DNA of 38,431 bases from Spirogloea muscicola (lineage: Eukaryota; Streptophyta; Zygnematophyceae; Spirogloeales; Spirogloeaceae). The number at the start of each line of letters is the position of its first letter. Within the stretch, counting starts at the first letter, position 1. Positions 11,517 through 22,019 of this stretch are shown one piece after another. A program made the position numbers and the translations under genes. The notes beneath the pieces are model-generated. The model saw nothing but the letters and a program-made list of their open reading frames with translations, made no database searches and was not told the DNA's origin. The stretch spans positions 126,267 to 164,697 of the forward strand of contig WELB01000269.1 of NCBI GenBank assembly GCA_009602725.1. Reading direction: 5' to 3'.

Positions 11517-11666
11517 TTGTAGCATATGTGCTGCAGCTTGGTTTCAATGGCAGGCTGTAGTGCTGGAACATCGTGTCGTCATGACCACCAGTTGTAGCAT
11601 ATGTGCTGCAGCTTGGTTTCAATGGCAGGCTGTAGTGCTGGAACATCGTGTCGTCATGACCACCAG
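11517..11666 (+). repeat. perfect 75-bp tandem duplication
   Basis: Positions 11517-11591 and 11592-11666 are identical over 75 bases. The copy nearer the JmjC gene contains the gene's last codons and its stop (TCA at 11654-11656 on this strand). The second copy lies wholly in the 3' UTR. Identity implies a recent duplication or an assembly error. Confidence 0.95.
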
Positions 11667-14626
11667 AAGCTGACGGAGAAGCTGAGCGTGAGGGAGCGGA
11701 CGTAGTGCCACCACTGCGGCGGGATGTACAGCATCTCGCCCTCTGCCAGGCAGCAGTCCACGTAGGAAGCCGCGGCAAAAAGTGGCCACCTGCTGTTGTC
11801 CGTCGCATCGAGGTCCACCTGGCCAGTCAATGTCACAGATGACAATACATGTAATCAGCCAAAACTTCCATAGCACTCATGACAGCACATATCAAACACC
11901 AAAACTCTGCCACGGAAGGGCCCCCGCCTGCAAGGGGTTTGCAGCGGGAGCTTGTGGCTGTCAAGCTAACGGAGCTCTGCACTGGGCTACAATAGTACCT
12001 GGCTGCTGTTGTGCAGCATAGTCTCCGAGTGCGGGTACAGTGCGTCCGCGCAGGCCCTGTCATAGAGTCGGACATACTTCTGCCCGACGACCTGCTCACA
12101 CACAGCGCTTCCTTACATCAGCTCTAGGCTCTGTCATCCTTGGCGAGCGCCATCAAGTGCAGATGGTCGGGGCCCAACACAGGCATTATTACACCTTGGG
12201 ACTGCGATGCACCATGCAAGCTTGGCCGGGAAGCGGTGGTGCTAAGGGAGCCGTATCTCTGATGAACCCCAGAGGTGATCAAGCATTCGGCGGTGCACAG
12301 CCAAGGACAGGGGCTTAGAGTCAAAGACCTGAGCAAGGAGATTGTGGTGGGGGTCATGGTGCAGCGGCGTGACCGTGCCTGCCGGCCCAAGCCATGCATT
12401 GACGACAGGCTCTGCACCGCTGCCGCCTAGCATGCAGTACTCTGGTACGCTGAAGTCGTGCCGGAGCTGTGGTACCTAGTCACCTCCAGAAGAGGGGGCA
12501 GAGTCAAGAGTCAAGTATGACAAGCATTCTCAAGATCAAAGTTAGCCATTTGGGGGAGGGCGATGGCAGCAGCACAGACGAAACCCCATTGTGCAACTCC
12601 TGTGGTGCCTTGACCATGTGCTGCGGCACCAGCAAAGGCTTGAGAACGCACCTGATCAAAGAGCCCATGCTGTGCCAGGTAGCCCCGCGCGTCAGATGTA
12701 GGCAGTGGGGCGTGCCGGTCTTCTAGGTGGCAGCTGATGAAGCTATTGAGGGTCATGAGATCCTGGCGCCACGAATCGGCGAGGTAGTGCTCCCCCACCT
12801 GCACTGGCAGAGTTGACTCAAGGGAAAGTAGGTGCAACTTCTTGGTCACACAGATGTGGAAATAGCTTCACAACTTCTCAATTTTGACTGGCTGAGTGTT
12901 GTGGAATGCTTGTAGTCGAGGAAGTTGTTGCGGCAGAAGAGAACAGGCAGCACATAGGGTACCACTTCATGCAAGCATAGAAGCACGCTCCAAGCCATGG
13001 CGCTGGCCTGCTATGCAGTTGAGCAATGCGCAACCTGCTTGCCCTCATGTGGCCTTGTGCAACAGCCTGAATGCGGACTCAAGGTTACACCTGGATCCTA
13101 ACAAGTCAACTGTGCTGGAGAGGCAGAGTCGAGCGGTGGTCAGGGTCTCACCTCGACAGGGATGGTGCGCAGGCCGGCGACCTCGCGGAGGTAGTTGAGG
13201 TCGCGCCACCGGGACAACGCGGGCCAGTGGGCCAACGCGCCGGTGACAATCACTGGCACGCCAGGCAGGAGGAAGGAGCAGAGGAAGTCTTCCAGCGCTG
13301 GCAGCTCCACGCGCGGCACAGCCATGCTGGAGTCAAGCGACCCCTTTGGTAGTATGCTGCGTAAGAGCTGCATGCAGTGGCAGGCCGGTGGTCCATGAGA
13401 GCCTGGCCATGGTGACAAGGGGCTCACTCATTCTGCAATCATGATTTGAGCTGCTGAGATGACACTATCAGGGTTGGTCTTAGGGTCTAGGCAGTTGTAA
13501 TGTGTTTCGATATCAAGACCCTAAACCCAAAACCCTAAACCCCAACCCTAAACACTCAACTCCAACTCCTCAATCTTGTGAGCTTTCAGTAATGGCTTCT
13601 GATGAGCTGGTCTCTCACAGCGACCTCTTCTTCTGGAAAAGCGCGTCCTCATAGTACAGCTGTGACCATGGGCGCATGCGCAATCGAGGCCACTGACCTT
13701 GTCGTCTGGGAGCGCAATTGATTGCTGTCGCCGGCGCTTGGCCTCCTCGTGCCAGCGGCCCTCCGCAGACCCCTCGTGCGCCCGCTTCCGGCCCTCAGCG
13801 AGCTCGGCCGAGGGCCTCTCCGCGCGCCGCATATGGCCTCCGCCGGTGCCGTTTGGCGGCTCGCTGTTGTCAGGCTCGGCCTTGGCACTGCCTCGGCGCT
13901 CCTCACTAACACAGCCGTCTACTGCTGCTGCAGACGATGCTGCGGAAAGCGCCTGCTGCGCCGCCGAGATGGCGGCGTCGAGGCCCGCCCGGAACAGCGG
14001 GCCGCCCATGAGGACCGCCAGGTCGAGGCTGCGGAGCGCCTCTGCCGGCCGACCCGCACGTAGCGCCAGCGCCGCCAGGCCCCAGCCGGCGAGCGCGTAG
14101 GCGTCCCGCCATGCCACCGGGACATCCTGAGGCGCCGCCGCTTGCCGGGCCAAGCTGGCCTCAGTGCCAGCGGCGGCCATGGCGTTGCCAGGATATATGG
14201 TTTAGGGTTCAGGTTCATGATTTGGTCTTTAGGGCTAGGGCGAGGGTTGGGGTTAGGGTTCAGGATCAGGGTTAAGATTTTGGGGTATGCGTCCTTCACC
14301 TTCCAGGGGCCAGTGTGGAGCTGCTCCCAGGCGAGGTCTCGAGCCTGCTCGCAGAGCCAGCGGCAGGCCTCCTCCACCGCCGCCGCCGCCTCGGCCGCGG
14401 CGGCGCTGGCCGGGAAGGCGGCCACGGCGGCCTCCAGGCGCGCCGCGCAGAGGCCGCCGCCATCGGCGCGCAGCGCGGCGAGAAGCGGCGCCAGGCGCTC
14501 CCGTGGCACGGCCGAGGGGCTGGCCGCCATACATTGTGTAGGTCGCGCCATTGCAGCAGCCTGTGGCTTGCGCAGCGGGGTTGCTCTTCCTTCCCGTCCT
14601 TCCCGTCGGCTTGAATTGGCCTCCAT
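11654..14626 (-). CDS. JmjC-domain oxygenase, JMJD5/JMJ30-like, 7 exons
   Basis: Fe(II)/2-oxoglutarate-dependent oxygenase of the KDM8/JMJD5 (plant JMJ30) group, a nuclear regulator or protein hydroxylase in known members. Exons in transcript order: 14626-14300, 14126-13698, 13367-13152, 12798-12652, 12475-12329, 12091-11999, 11818-11654; every one ends in phase 0, giving 507 residues (475 if the Met at 14530 is used). The N-terminal helical part has [11 protein letters not shown] and [20 protein letters not shown] as in JMJD5. A charged, disordered linker (about 13700-13860) precedes the JmjC part, which starts with [17 protein letters not shown]. Metal ligands are visible: H-x-D in [14 protein letters not shown] and the distal His in [11 protein letters not shown]. 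The catalytic core looks complete. Introns 1 and 2 contain telomere-like repeats, and a 75-bp duplication touches the stop codon. Confidence 0.88.
13513..13556 (-). repeat. interstitial telomere-like repeat in JmjC intron 2
   Basis: It consists of CCCTAAA-type units on the plus strand (ACCCTAAACCC, AACCCTAAACCCC, AACCCTAAAC), i.e. TTTAGGG variants on the gene's sense strand, between exons at 13367 and 13698. This is the plant/green-algal telomere unit. Confidence 0.75.
14203..14278 (+). repeat. interstitial telomere-like repeat in JmjC intron 1
   Basis: It is a degenerate array with GGTTTAGGGTTCAGG, TTTAGGGCTAGGG and GGGGTTAGGGTTCAGG. It reads in the opposite sense to the intron 2 array relative to the gene, and lies between exons 14300 and 14126. 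Confidence 0.7.
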
Positions 14627-14822
14627 TTCATTTCATGCGCCCCGCGCGCCTTCTGACTTCCCGTCAGCTCACTATTATTCCTATTGCTGACACGGGAGGT
14701 ACTTAGAAGAAGAAGAAGAAGACTTAGAGCGCTCTGTTTGCCTAGCCTGTGGTTCCGCTTAGATAAGATGAACACACTGTGTGTGCACCTGGCTGGCTTT
14801 TTTGTCTCGTCTGCCTGCATCA

Positions 14823-15005
14823 TTTTGAGCTACTCTGACCTGATGTTGCTCACCCGCGGGTATTGAGCTTCCCGTGGTTCCGTCGTGTCTAGTTGTCTAG
14901 ATGCCTAGCTGTGTGTTTCCCGGCACCTGTTGTGGCTCTTTGATGTTTGTCCATTCTTTTTTGACGGGCTTCTGCCAGCCCCTCTTTTCTGTGGGCGAGC
15001 TACAG
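14823..15005 (+). mobile_element. 5'-truncated LINE-like tail upstream of the JmjC gene
   Basis: This copy begins with codons for SYSDLMLLTRGY and stop TGA 14864-14866. A tail follows with TTGTCCATTC, an imperfect hairpin (GGGCTT/CTGCCAGCCCC near 14966-14984) and GTGGGCGAGC. It is an insertion about 200 bases upstream of the divergent JmjC start. Confidence 0.6.
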
Positions 15006-16047
15006 CTGCTCTCTTTATTAGCAGCCGCATACCTTCTTCAGAGGACCAGCAGATCGCCACTTGGCTCAGCCTTACAGACGCAGATCTGCTCATGACAGCA
15101 CACAGATATCAGACCAGCACAGCCTTCGCCCTCACTCAGTGGGTGGCGGCCATAGCTAGGGTGCACAGTGGCAGCAGCGCGGTCGCCTCAAATTCAGGGT
15201 TAAGCTATTGTGCCTGGGCAGCCCTTTTCCCGTTTGAGCTGCTCCCACGGCCCACTAGACTGAGACATTTGGTTTTGTAAGCACTAATTCCTCAAAACAT
15301 TGAGTTAGTTAAGATGGTTTCCCAGCCTAAGTTGCTGAAAAAACATACCACTACAATCATCACTTAAACACCAGCACTTTTGCTCCTGCTTAGAGATTGT
15401 TAACAACTTCGTGGCTCGTGCAGGGTTGAGGGTCAAGACGTTGGGCTAAGTGGTGTCCAGTATAGCACGGATGTGGCTGCCCCTGGTCTGTTCGCTGCCG
15501 CCCCCAATGGTGCCCATGAGCCACTCCGGCTCCCTGCCCCACTTCAGTCAGAGAGACGGACTGCAAAGCACAAAAAGCACGGCCTGTACATCCAAGATTT
15601 CTAAGAAGCTTATAAGCTCCTCCTAAGAGGAGGGGGCTTGCAGATTGCAAGCAAATAAAGCAATGCGAGCGACTAGGAAGCAATGGGCTATCGTCTAACA
15701 GGTCAGACGGCCTCCGGATACGGAAGCACAGAGACCACAAGCTATCTAATTGAAGCGTGGGGCACAACCGACCACGACGTGCGTTTAGCACGACTTCCAA
15801 TCTATGTACAGAAGCAGGGCATCAGGTCTACATTAGCAGAAGAGATACATGACTGAATTTGTGAGCTGGCTAAAGAGGAAGTTCAAATCCTAGGTATACC
15901 TAAAAAGCTGTCGGTCATTCTACACCGGCTGTGCTAAAAATCACATAATAGAGAATAAACTTTGTGGGCAAGGTGAGTGCTGTGTCAGGTATGTACAGCA
16001 GCAAAGGGCTGCAACTTCTGTACAGGTTGGTGGTGGAGGCCAGCAAC
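15006..16047. other. intergenic DNA, no gene recognised
   Basis: AT/GC-balanced sequence without a convincing reading frame, RNA gene or repeat. It contains the 3' UTR of the minus-strand peptidase gene near 15900-16047. An open frame at 15390-15800 (-) has no recognisable domain. Confidence 0.45.
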
Positions 16048-19006
16048 TTAGCGCAAAGGTGGGGCGGTGGTGAGGACAGCCAAGGCGAGCGGGGCGTGAG
16101 CAGCAGTGTCTAGCTGGCGCTCAGCAGCGACGATGCAGGCATCGGCCAGCAGGCGAGTGACGACGGCCCCTTTCTCGGCGCCGCCACTGTTGAGCGATGA
16201 CGCAGGCTGTGCGGTTGGCATTGCTGGCGTCATGGTCGGCGGGAGGCCGCAGGCAGCGTCGGCGGCAAGCCCGACCTTGTCGATGGCGTGAAGGCCTGGC
16301 GACAGGTACTTGGCAACGGTGACGAATATGGCCGACCCGTCTGCGAGCTCGTACACGCTCTGGATGCGGCCCTTGCCATAGGTGGTCTCGCCGACCAGGG
16401 TGGCGCGGCCGTTGTCACGGAGCGCGCCAGCAAGGATCTCGCTTGCGCTGGCGCTACCGGCATTCACCTATTGATGCACCAAGCAGCAAGATCTGATGCT
16501 CAGCTTGTCATTACAGCCCGCATTTCCCGGGAAAAAGGGGCCTTTTAATGGCATGAGGGGATGCGGGAGGTCGAGCAGGGCCCAACCAGGACAGCAAGAG
16601 GCTGCTTGGTGAGGGCGTGGCCGTCTCCAGCGACCGTGATGCGCTGCATCCCCCCGTGTCTGTCGACCGTCACGACAGCCGTAGCAGGGCCGTCCAGCCA
16701 CATGCCAGCAATGTCCAGGCCTGCTTTGACTAGTCCGCCCTGTGAGCAGCAGGTAGGAGGGGGGAGGGATGATAGAGGTCAGCTTGCGCGACAGTAAGAG
16801 AGAGGTGAGCAAACCCCAGGCAGGACATGGAAGAAGGAAAGGAGAGGAGAGAGGAAGGAGGGTAGGGAGAAGATGGAGGGGGGAGAGCCTCACAGGGTTG
16901 TCGCGGAGGTCCAGGATGTAGTTGGTCACACCCTGCCGCTCGAGGCCGGCCAGTGCGCGCGCCATGTCTGCAGCCGCCGTCTGTGCCACGCCCAGCATCG
17001 CTCAGCCTCAAGCAAGTATTGACTTGCTAAGTGAAAACCAGGCGAACTGGGTACTCGGGATAGGGGGTTTGCATCAAAGGGGGGGGTGTGCCTGTGAGAA
17101 GGCGGCAAGGCGGATGTAGCCGGTGCGCACGTCGGTGCCCTGGGGACCGGCATGCGGCAGCAGGGTTGCAAACACGGGCGACATGGTGATCGTCTCCCGC
17201 ATGAGCTCCACCTGCCGGTGGAGGACAGGTGGTGGCATGAGCAGGTGGTGGCATTGCATGTCAAGGATCAGAGGAAGCAAGATGGCTGCACACGATGGGA
17301 GTCGACAAGAGAGCGAGCATCAGAGGAGAGAGGTGGAGGAAGGAGGGGAAGGCTGACCTCCTTGAGCTCGCTCACGCTCGTGTGCTTGTCATCCTACCCC
17401 GCCATAGCGCAGCCGCCGCCAGCACAGATGCAGCGTCAAGAAGAGATAGCAGAGGATGCACGGGACTGGAGGATTCTGATGCCTGATGCCTGCTAGAGCG
17501 TACCACCTTACCATGCGGCGCAGCGTGAGAGTGACCAGCGTCCCAGCGTGGCCGCGTAGCCGGCCTGCGGCCTCCTCACCGGTGACGCCCTTGAGCTTCT
17601 CATCTGGGAGCCGCAGAGACAGCGCAGCCGAATGCTGAGCAACGACTGCTCCTGCGTCGACTGGGTACATGGCCTTGACAGAGGAGGAAGGTGGGATGCC
17701 GCACGATTGATCTGCAAGAGCTCGTCGCCGGAGAGGATGCCCGCGCGATCCGCAGGGCTGCCCTCGATTGGCAGCACAACAACCTGTGCAGCCCAGAAGG
17801 GCGTGAGAGGGGAGAGAGGAGGAAGCGAGGTGAGGAGTGGCCTAAGCTTGTGCCAGGAAGATCAAGCAAGGACAAGATCAGACGCGCAGGAAGTGCAGTA
17901 GGGTGTGCAGATCGGTGACCCACAAGGCGACCGCTCTTGGAGTCGGAGGAGATGAGGAGGCCAACGCCGTCCATGGCGCCGCGGTTGGCAATGCTGAAGC
18001 TCTCATACTCCTGCAAAGTGCCGGCAGCAGCTGCAGCGGCTGCTCAGACTACGACGGCAGCAGAATATGATCTGGTATGCACTTGCAAGGAAAACGCATC
18101 GCGAGCATCCGCGAAATCTGCGATCAAGGGGGCGCTCGCCTCGGGGTTGACGATGCGCGTGTAAGGGTCGTTGAGCGTGGCCAGCATGTCCCGGATGCTG
18201 TTGTGGACCTTGTCAGGCGAGTCAACGGCGGCAGTCCCCACCAGCAGGTCTCCCAGCTTCGCGTCCCAGTCTGCATGTACGGCTTACTCAACGACTGTCA
18301 GTGCCGCCGCCTCATAACCCATCAGCGCGTGGTCTTCAAGGTGGCATCAGGAGATGTCAATGGCAGAAGGAAGGGAGAAGGAAGGGGGGACCAGGCAGCA
18401 CCGCAGCAAGGAGAAAGCCGGATGGACGAAGAAATTACTTCACTGGAAATTACTTCAATACGAGTGTATTTAAGTAATGGAAGGCCAAAGTGGCCAGGTA
18501 CTAACGGCAAGCACATCCGATGGCATTCATTACCACTGCCAATTGACTCGCTCGGCAACCACGGGTCAACACATGAAGGTCGCTGATCGAAGGCGAGAGG
18601 CGATAAAGTGGAGAGTGGAGGGTGCAGCGCGCACTCTGGTGGTTGAAGGTGGGGTCCACAAACGCCTCCCTCACGATGCCCCACGCCTCCACCAGCGTGC
18701 GCTGAAGCGTGCTCACCTGCGGCAGCGCACCCAGTTCCCAACACCCCAATCGCTGTGATCCGGCAGCGCTAGTTCGTCTTCCAGATGGTGGCCTTGGCTC
18801 TCGCACAGAGCAGAGCTTCCGGGCATCGGCGGCAGCATGGCGGCGAAGGCGATCAGAGGAGCGGGCTGTGGCAGACCTCGGTCAGAGACGGCTCCCGGAG
18901 CACGACGCTGTACTGGTCCTCCATAGCGGCCAGCGCGGCCGGCCCTCTGGCCACCAGGGCGCTCGCGGCGCAGGCCAGGCCCGCGCCGCGCAGGGCGGCG
19001 CCCCAA
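16048..19006 (-). CDS. C-terminal processing peptidase (S41, CtpA-like), 5' end missing
   Basis: Tail-specific serine protease of the CtpA type, which in chloroplasts trims the D1 C-terminus in the thylakoid lumen. Exons in transcript order: about 19006-18877, 18716-18635, 18270-18083, 18010-17924, 17783-17705, 17603-17512, 17211-17092, 16980-16894, 16739-16587, 16467-16048; phases agree. The visible N-terminus has a hydrophobic Ala-rich stretch ending in GPAALA, like a lumenal targeting peptide. [17 protein letters not shown] follows, then a PDZ domain ([10 protein letters not shown] to [19 protein letters not shown]), the [14 protein letters not shown] motif, and the catalytic dyad: Ser in NAGSASASE and Lys in TYGKGRIQ. 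The intron between 17092 and 16980 needs a GC donor. The first exon runs into the N at 19007, with no start codon or transit peptide visible, so the 5' end is lost or displaced. Confidence 0.87.
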
Positions 19007-19080
19007 NGGCTAATGGAAAGCTGTTAGCTGGGGGCTCCGTCCCGCCGGCGCGCCAGGTTCAAATCCCGAATCCGGCTCCG
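19007..19080 (+). tRNA. tRNA-like sequence, incomplete or pseudo
   Basis: Just after the N, positions 19008-19022 look like a D arm and A box (GGCTAATGGAAAGCT, pairing GGCT with AGCT). Positions 19056-19066 are a good B box (GGTTCAAATCC). The spacing of about 45 bases is right for Pol III promoter boxes. I cannot fold a convincing anticodon arm, and the 5' acceptor strand does not pair well with ATCCGGC, so an isotype cannot be given. It may be a real tRNA cut by the assembly gap, a tRNA pseudogene, or the head of a tRNA-derived SINE. Confidence 0.3.
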
Positions 19081-19600
19081 CGGCGCGGCTGTGTTTGGCG
19101 GCCGCGGCGGCGCGGCATCGTCGGCGTCGGCGTCGGCGGCGGCGGCAGCGGCGGCAGCGGCGGCAGCGGCGATCAGTGGGAGGCCAGCGGCCGGGAGGGC
19201 GGGGACCTCCCTCCTCCCCCCGCCGGGCCCTCCCCCCTCCCCGCTGGGCCCTCGGTGGCGTTACCAGGCCTCTCGCTTCGCGGCCCCGCCGTGCGAAAGC
19301 GGCTCTTGGCGCGCGGGCGGGCCTCTTCTTGTCGGTAGAACCCCGTGGAGACTCCGCGGTCCATGTCCCCCGCCGTCAGACGCCACCGGCCGTCGTCGGC
19401 GGGTGGGCCCAAGCCGTTGCGGCGGGGGCTGCACATGGGCCGTGCGGTCGAGTGCGCCGTTACGCCCCTCCTCCGACCCCGTGGGTCCACGTGATTGAGG
19501 GAGCCCCCGGGCGCCGTCAGCGCGCCGGCCCGCCACCCGTGCCTGACGCGATGACGAGGTGACGCGGTGATGCGTGCGCCCAGTGAAGTGACTCCTCCCT
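19081..19600. repeat. GC-rich block with GGC repeats
   Basis: It contains GGC/GGCGGCA microsatellite (about 19129-19172) followed by very GC-rich sequence. It could hold the missing 5' exon of the peptidase on the minus strand, but no transit peptide with a matching splice junction could be shown. Open frames in all directions are typical of GC-rich shadows. Confidence 0.4.
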
Positions 19601-20430
19601 CCAAGAAAGCAAGTGCTCGCCCACTGAGGTTACCAACTACCCGGGGCTGCCCCTCCTGGGCCTTCCCGCCCTTTCAGACCTTGCTTTGGATCTTCCTGAT
19701 AGCGAGAGATAGACTCCTTCAGTAAGGGTGTGTGCTGGCCTGTCTCAGCCATCGGAGATGTGTAAGAGTCGGATTGTCGAAATGTCGGCCACCGCCCTAC
19801 TATGCGAGATCGCTTCCCCAGCCGCGGAAGGCCTCGCAGCCTTCCACGGCTGCACACGCCTTGCATCTGCGTGCTGGATGTGCCCGGTGCTGCCGCATCG
19901 GGCTACTGGCGGGGCGGCTCCTATTCTGGCTGCTGCTTCCAACTTGCGGCGGCTGGGGTTTACTGAGCAGCCCATCCTTAGTGGTCCTGCTTTACGGTGA
20001 TTATGCACTTTCCGACCCTTCTGGACCTTGTTCCTTGTCTTGTGGGCTACCTTTCTAGAATCTCGCTCCCTCTAGAAAGCTGCTTCGTTCTTTTGCAGGC
20101 CAGGTCAGCAGCTTCTCCCTTGGTCATTGTCGACCAGGGGCCCATGTGGATATGGGCCGTGCACTTGGAATCCTCTGATCGACATCTGTAAGTTTGCCAG
20201 TCTCACTTCTATGCGTGTCTGCAATCTGCAAAAATGGTGAGCTTTCGGCCGCACTACTGTGAGCCCTTTCCCAACGGGAGCGGTAGCTAGTCGACGCCGG
20301 ACCAAAAGGTCGAACAGAGTGGATGATGAAGCGACGGCGCACAAGGCCTCCCCAGAGCAAGAGCGTCGCTTCAATCAGCAGGACTCGAGAGAAGGAGTCT
20401 TCCAAAGGGTGCAACGGCTGCCAAGGGCCA
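19601..20430. other. unassigned region, possible remnant LINE tail at its start
   Basis: 19603-19630 resembles the inverted LINE 3' end (AGTGCTCGCCCACTGAG versus AGTGCTCGCCCATTGAG elsewhere), but the hairpin is not well preserved. The remainder shows no recognisable gene. Confidence 0.3.
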
Positions 20431-20439
20431 GCCCACCAG

Positions 20440-20700
20440 CGTTAGACAAGGTTGAGCTGGCCTCTCCCAGCCATTGCCTTACCTTGAAGAGCTGTTTTCT
20501 CTTACTGTACATTCTCTAGAAGCGTGTTCATTATTTGGAGCTGATTCTCAGTATTCATAGAAACAACTCCCAAGAACAGCTCTGAAAAGAGCAATGTAAG
20601 GCAATGGCTGTGAGAGGCAACCCCAAGTAACGAACTAGCTCTGAAAGGAGTGCACAGTACAAGAAACTGCCTCAGTGTAAGTCAGTGGCTGTGAGAAGTG
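20440..20700. repeat. imperfect inverted repeat of LINE-tail-like sequence
   Basis: The left arm, about 20459-20500 (containing CAGCCATTGCCTTAC and GAGCTGTTTTC), matches the reverse complement of about 20576-20620, with about 70 bases between. The left arm contains the family B hairpin (GGCTGGCC...CCAGCC type). A third, diverged direct copy of the right arm lies near 20640-20700. Probably head-to-head insertions of related tails. Confidence 0.5.
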
Positions 20701-20796
20701 AGCTCTTCCAAAGGGGGCGAGGATGTGACAAGCCAGCCCGGAAGGGATGAACAGTAAGGAATATGCAAGTCCAGGTCTAGGAGGAGGTTGTCGGGA

Positions 20797-20885
20797 GGAA
20801 AGCGCGGCCAGATTGACTGGTGGCTGGGAAAGGCCAGCCCAAAAGATTGGACAAGGTCTGAGGGAGCTTGAGTGTCGGGAGAGAG
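20797..20885 (-). mobile_element. inverted LINE-like tail (family B)
   Basis: It matches the reverse complement of the tail at 115-204: GCGCGGCCAGATTGACTGG, the hairpin GGCTGG/CCAGCC, then TTGGACAAGGTCTGAGGGAG. Only the 3' tail is present. Confidence 0.6.
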
Positions 20886-21204
20886 AAGGCGCGTGGTGCG
20901 CATGAATTGAAAGGGTGGCCAATGCAAGCCCATATATTTCTCAGGCAAAAGCTAGTGCAATGCAAGTGTTAGGAGGGTTGTTCGACATCCAGGTTGACGG
21001 GGCTGTCGTGAGATATACCGTCGGTGGCTAATTCCTGTCGATCTGACAAGGCATGTGAGGTGGCTGCACACGTGGACATTTGAGGCACGTCACCTATCAG
21101 TTGAATGTGAACCAGGAGTCGTCAACACGGCGGATTCGCAACCACGGCACCTCCAGCTCGGCCCCAGTCAGGTAAGTGAGCAGGTGCCGCCGCGTCATCG
21201 ATCG

Positions 21205-21345
21205 ACATGAAGAAAGTGCTCGCCCATTGAGAATAGGGGCTGGAAAAGCCAGCCCAAAAATGAATCAACAAAGGACGAGAAGGGGGCCAGGGGAAGCGCT
21301 AAGAAAAACAAGCGCACAAAGAAACAAAGCAGCTACGGATCACTC
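21205..21345 (-). mobile_element. inverted LINE-like tail (family A)
   Basis: On the minus strand it ends in ATGGGCGAGCACTTTCT, preceded by the hairpin GGGCTGGC/GCCAGCCC. It then extends over a block containing GGAAGCGCTAAGAAAAAC and ACGGATCACTCAG. The whole block recurs at 38098-38158 plus 38296-38370. The element starts at about the ORF stop (CTGAG), so only the 3' UTR was copied. Confidence 0.6.
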
Positions 21346-21536
21346 AGAAACCCCTGCTAAGCAGCCTCAGGTCAGAGACGCTACATTGGCAATCGGTCTT
21401 CATCCTACCATCCCAACCGATCAACAACAGCGCCAACCTGCCGTTGAGCCGTCGATATGGCATCAGCGAGCAGTCCCCATCCTTACCGCTCGAACCGCTC
21501 AAAAGGCCTCAAAGCGGAGCCGAAAAGCCCCAAGGC

Positions 21537-22014
21537 AGCCTGGTATTATTAGATCAAAACAGCCACTGGTGCTTCAGACATTTTACTTGGAGTTACCAAG
21601 CGTCCTTTGAGCATTACCTTCAATGCACATGATCCAAGTCTGTGTACTTCATTTTCCATCTTATGCATGAATACCCGAGCTACAACCTATGATATTATGC
21701 TCGGCACAGAAATCTTATTTCCTCTTGGTTTCGGTATAGAGTACTATGCTGAGGTGGCCTGGTACAGACCAGGTGGGAGACTATCTGGTACTCGTAAAGC
21801 TACATTACCTTTATCAGAGGGGTGGAGTCCACTGAGTCGATCCGCTAATATTGGTATTGTGATTGTGGATATAGCTGGACATGAGCCAGTTACTCCGGAG
21901 GAGCTTTCCTCTACAGAAGAGAAGGACTTTCCTACCGACCCACAGACCGTCGATGACTTTGCAGAGGCGGAGGAGGCCTTCACTGAACTAAAGGAGGACG
22001 GACAACAAGGGTAA
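21537..22014 (+). pseudogene. retroelement aspartic protease region
   Basis: LVLLD (Asp codon at 21552-21554) fits the start of a retroviral-type protease active site. After a frameshift the frame reads ATGASDILLG, then ATTYDIMLGTEILFPLGF and WYRPGG, which match the gypsy protease and following linker. The frame ends in an acidic segment at a TAA (22012-22014). The active-site triad is disrupted by the frameshift, so it should be inactive. Confidence 0.6.
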
Positions 22015-22019
22015 AGGGC

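Noticed and set aside
11517-11666. CRISPR-like direct repeat
   Set aside because: Only two adjacent identical units with no spacer, in a eukaryotic gene end; a tandem duplication explains it.
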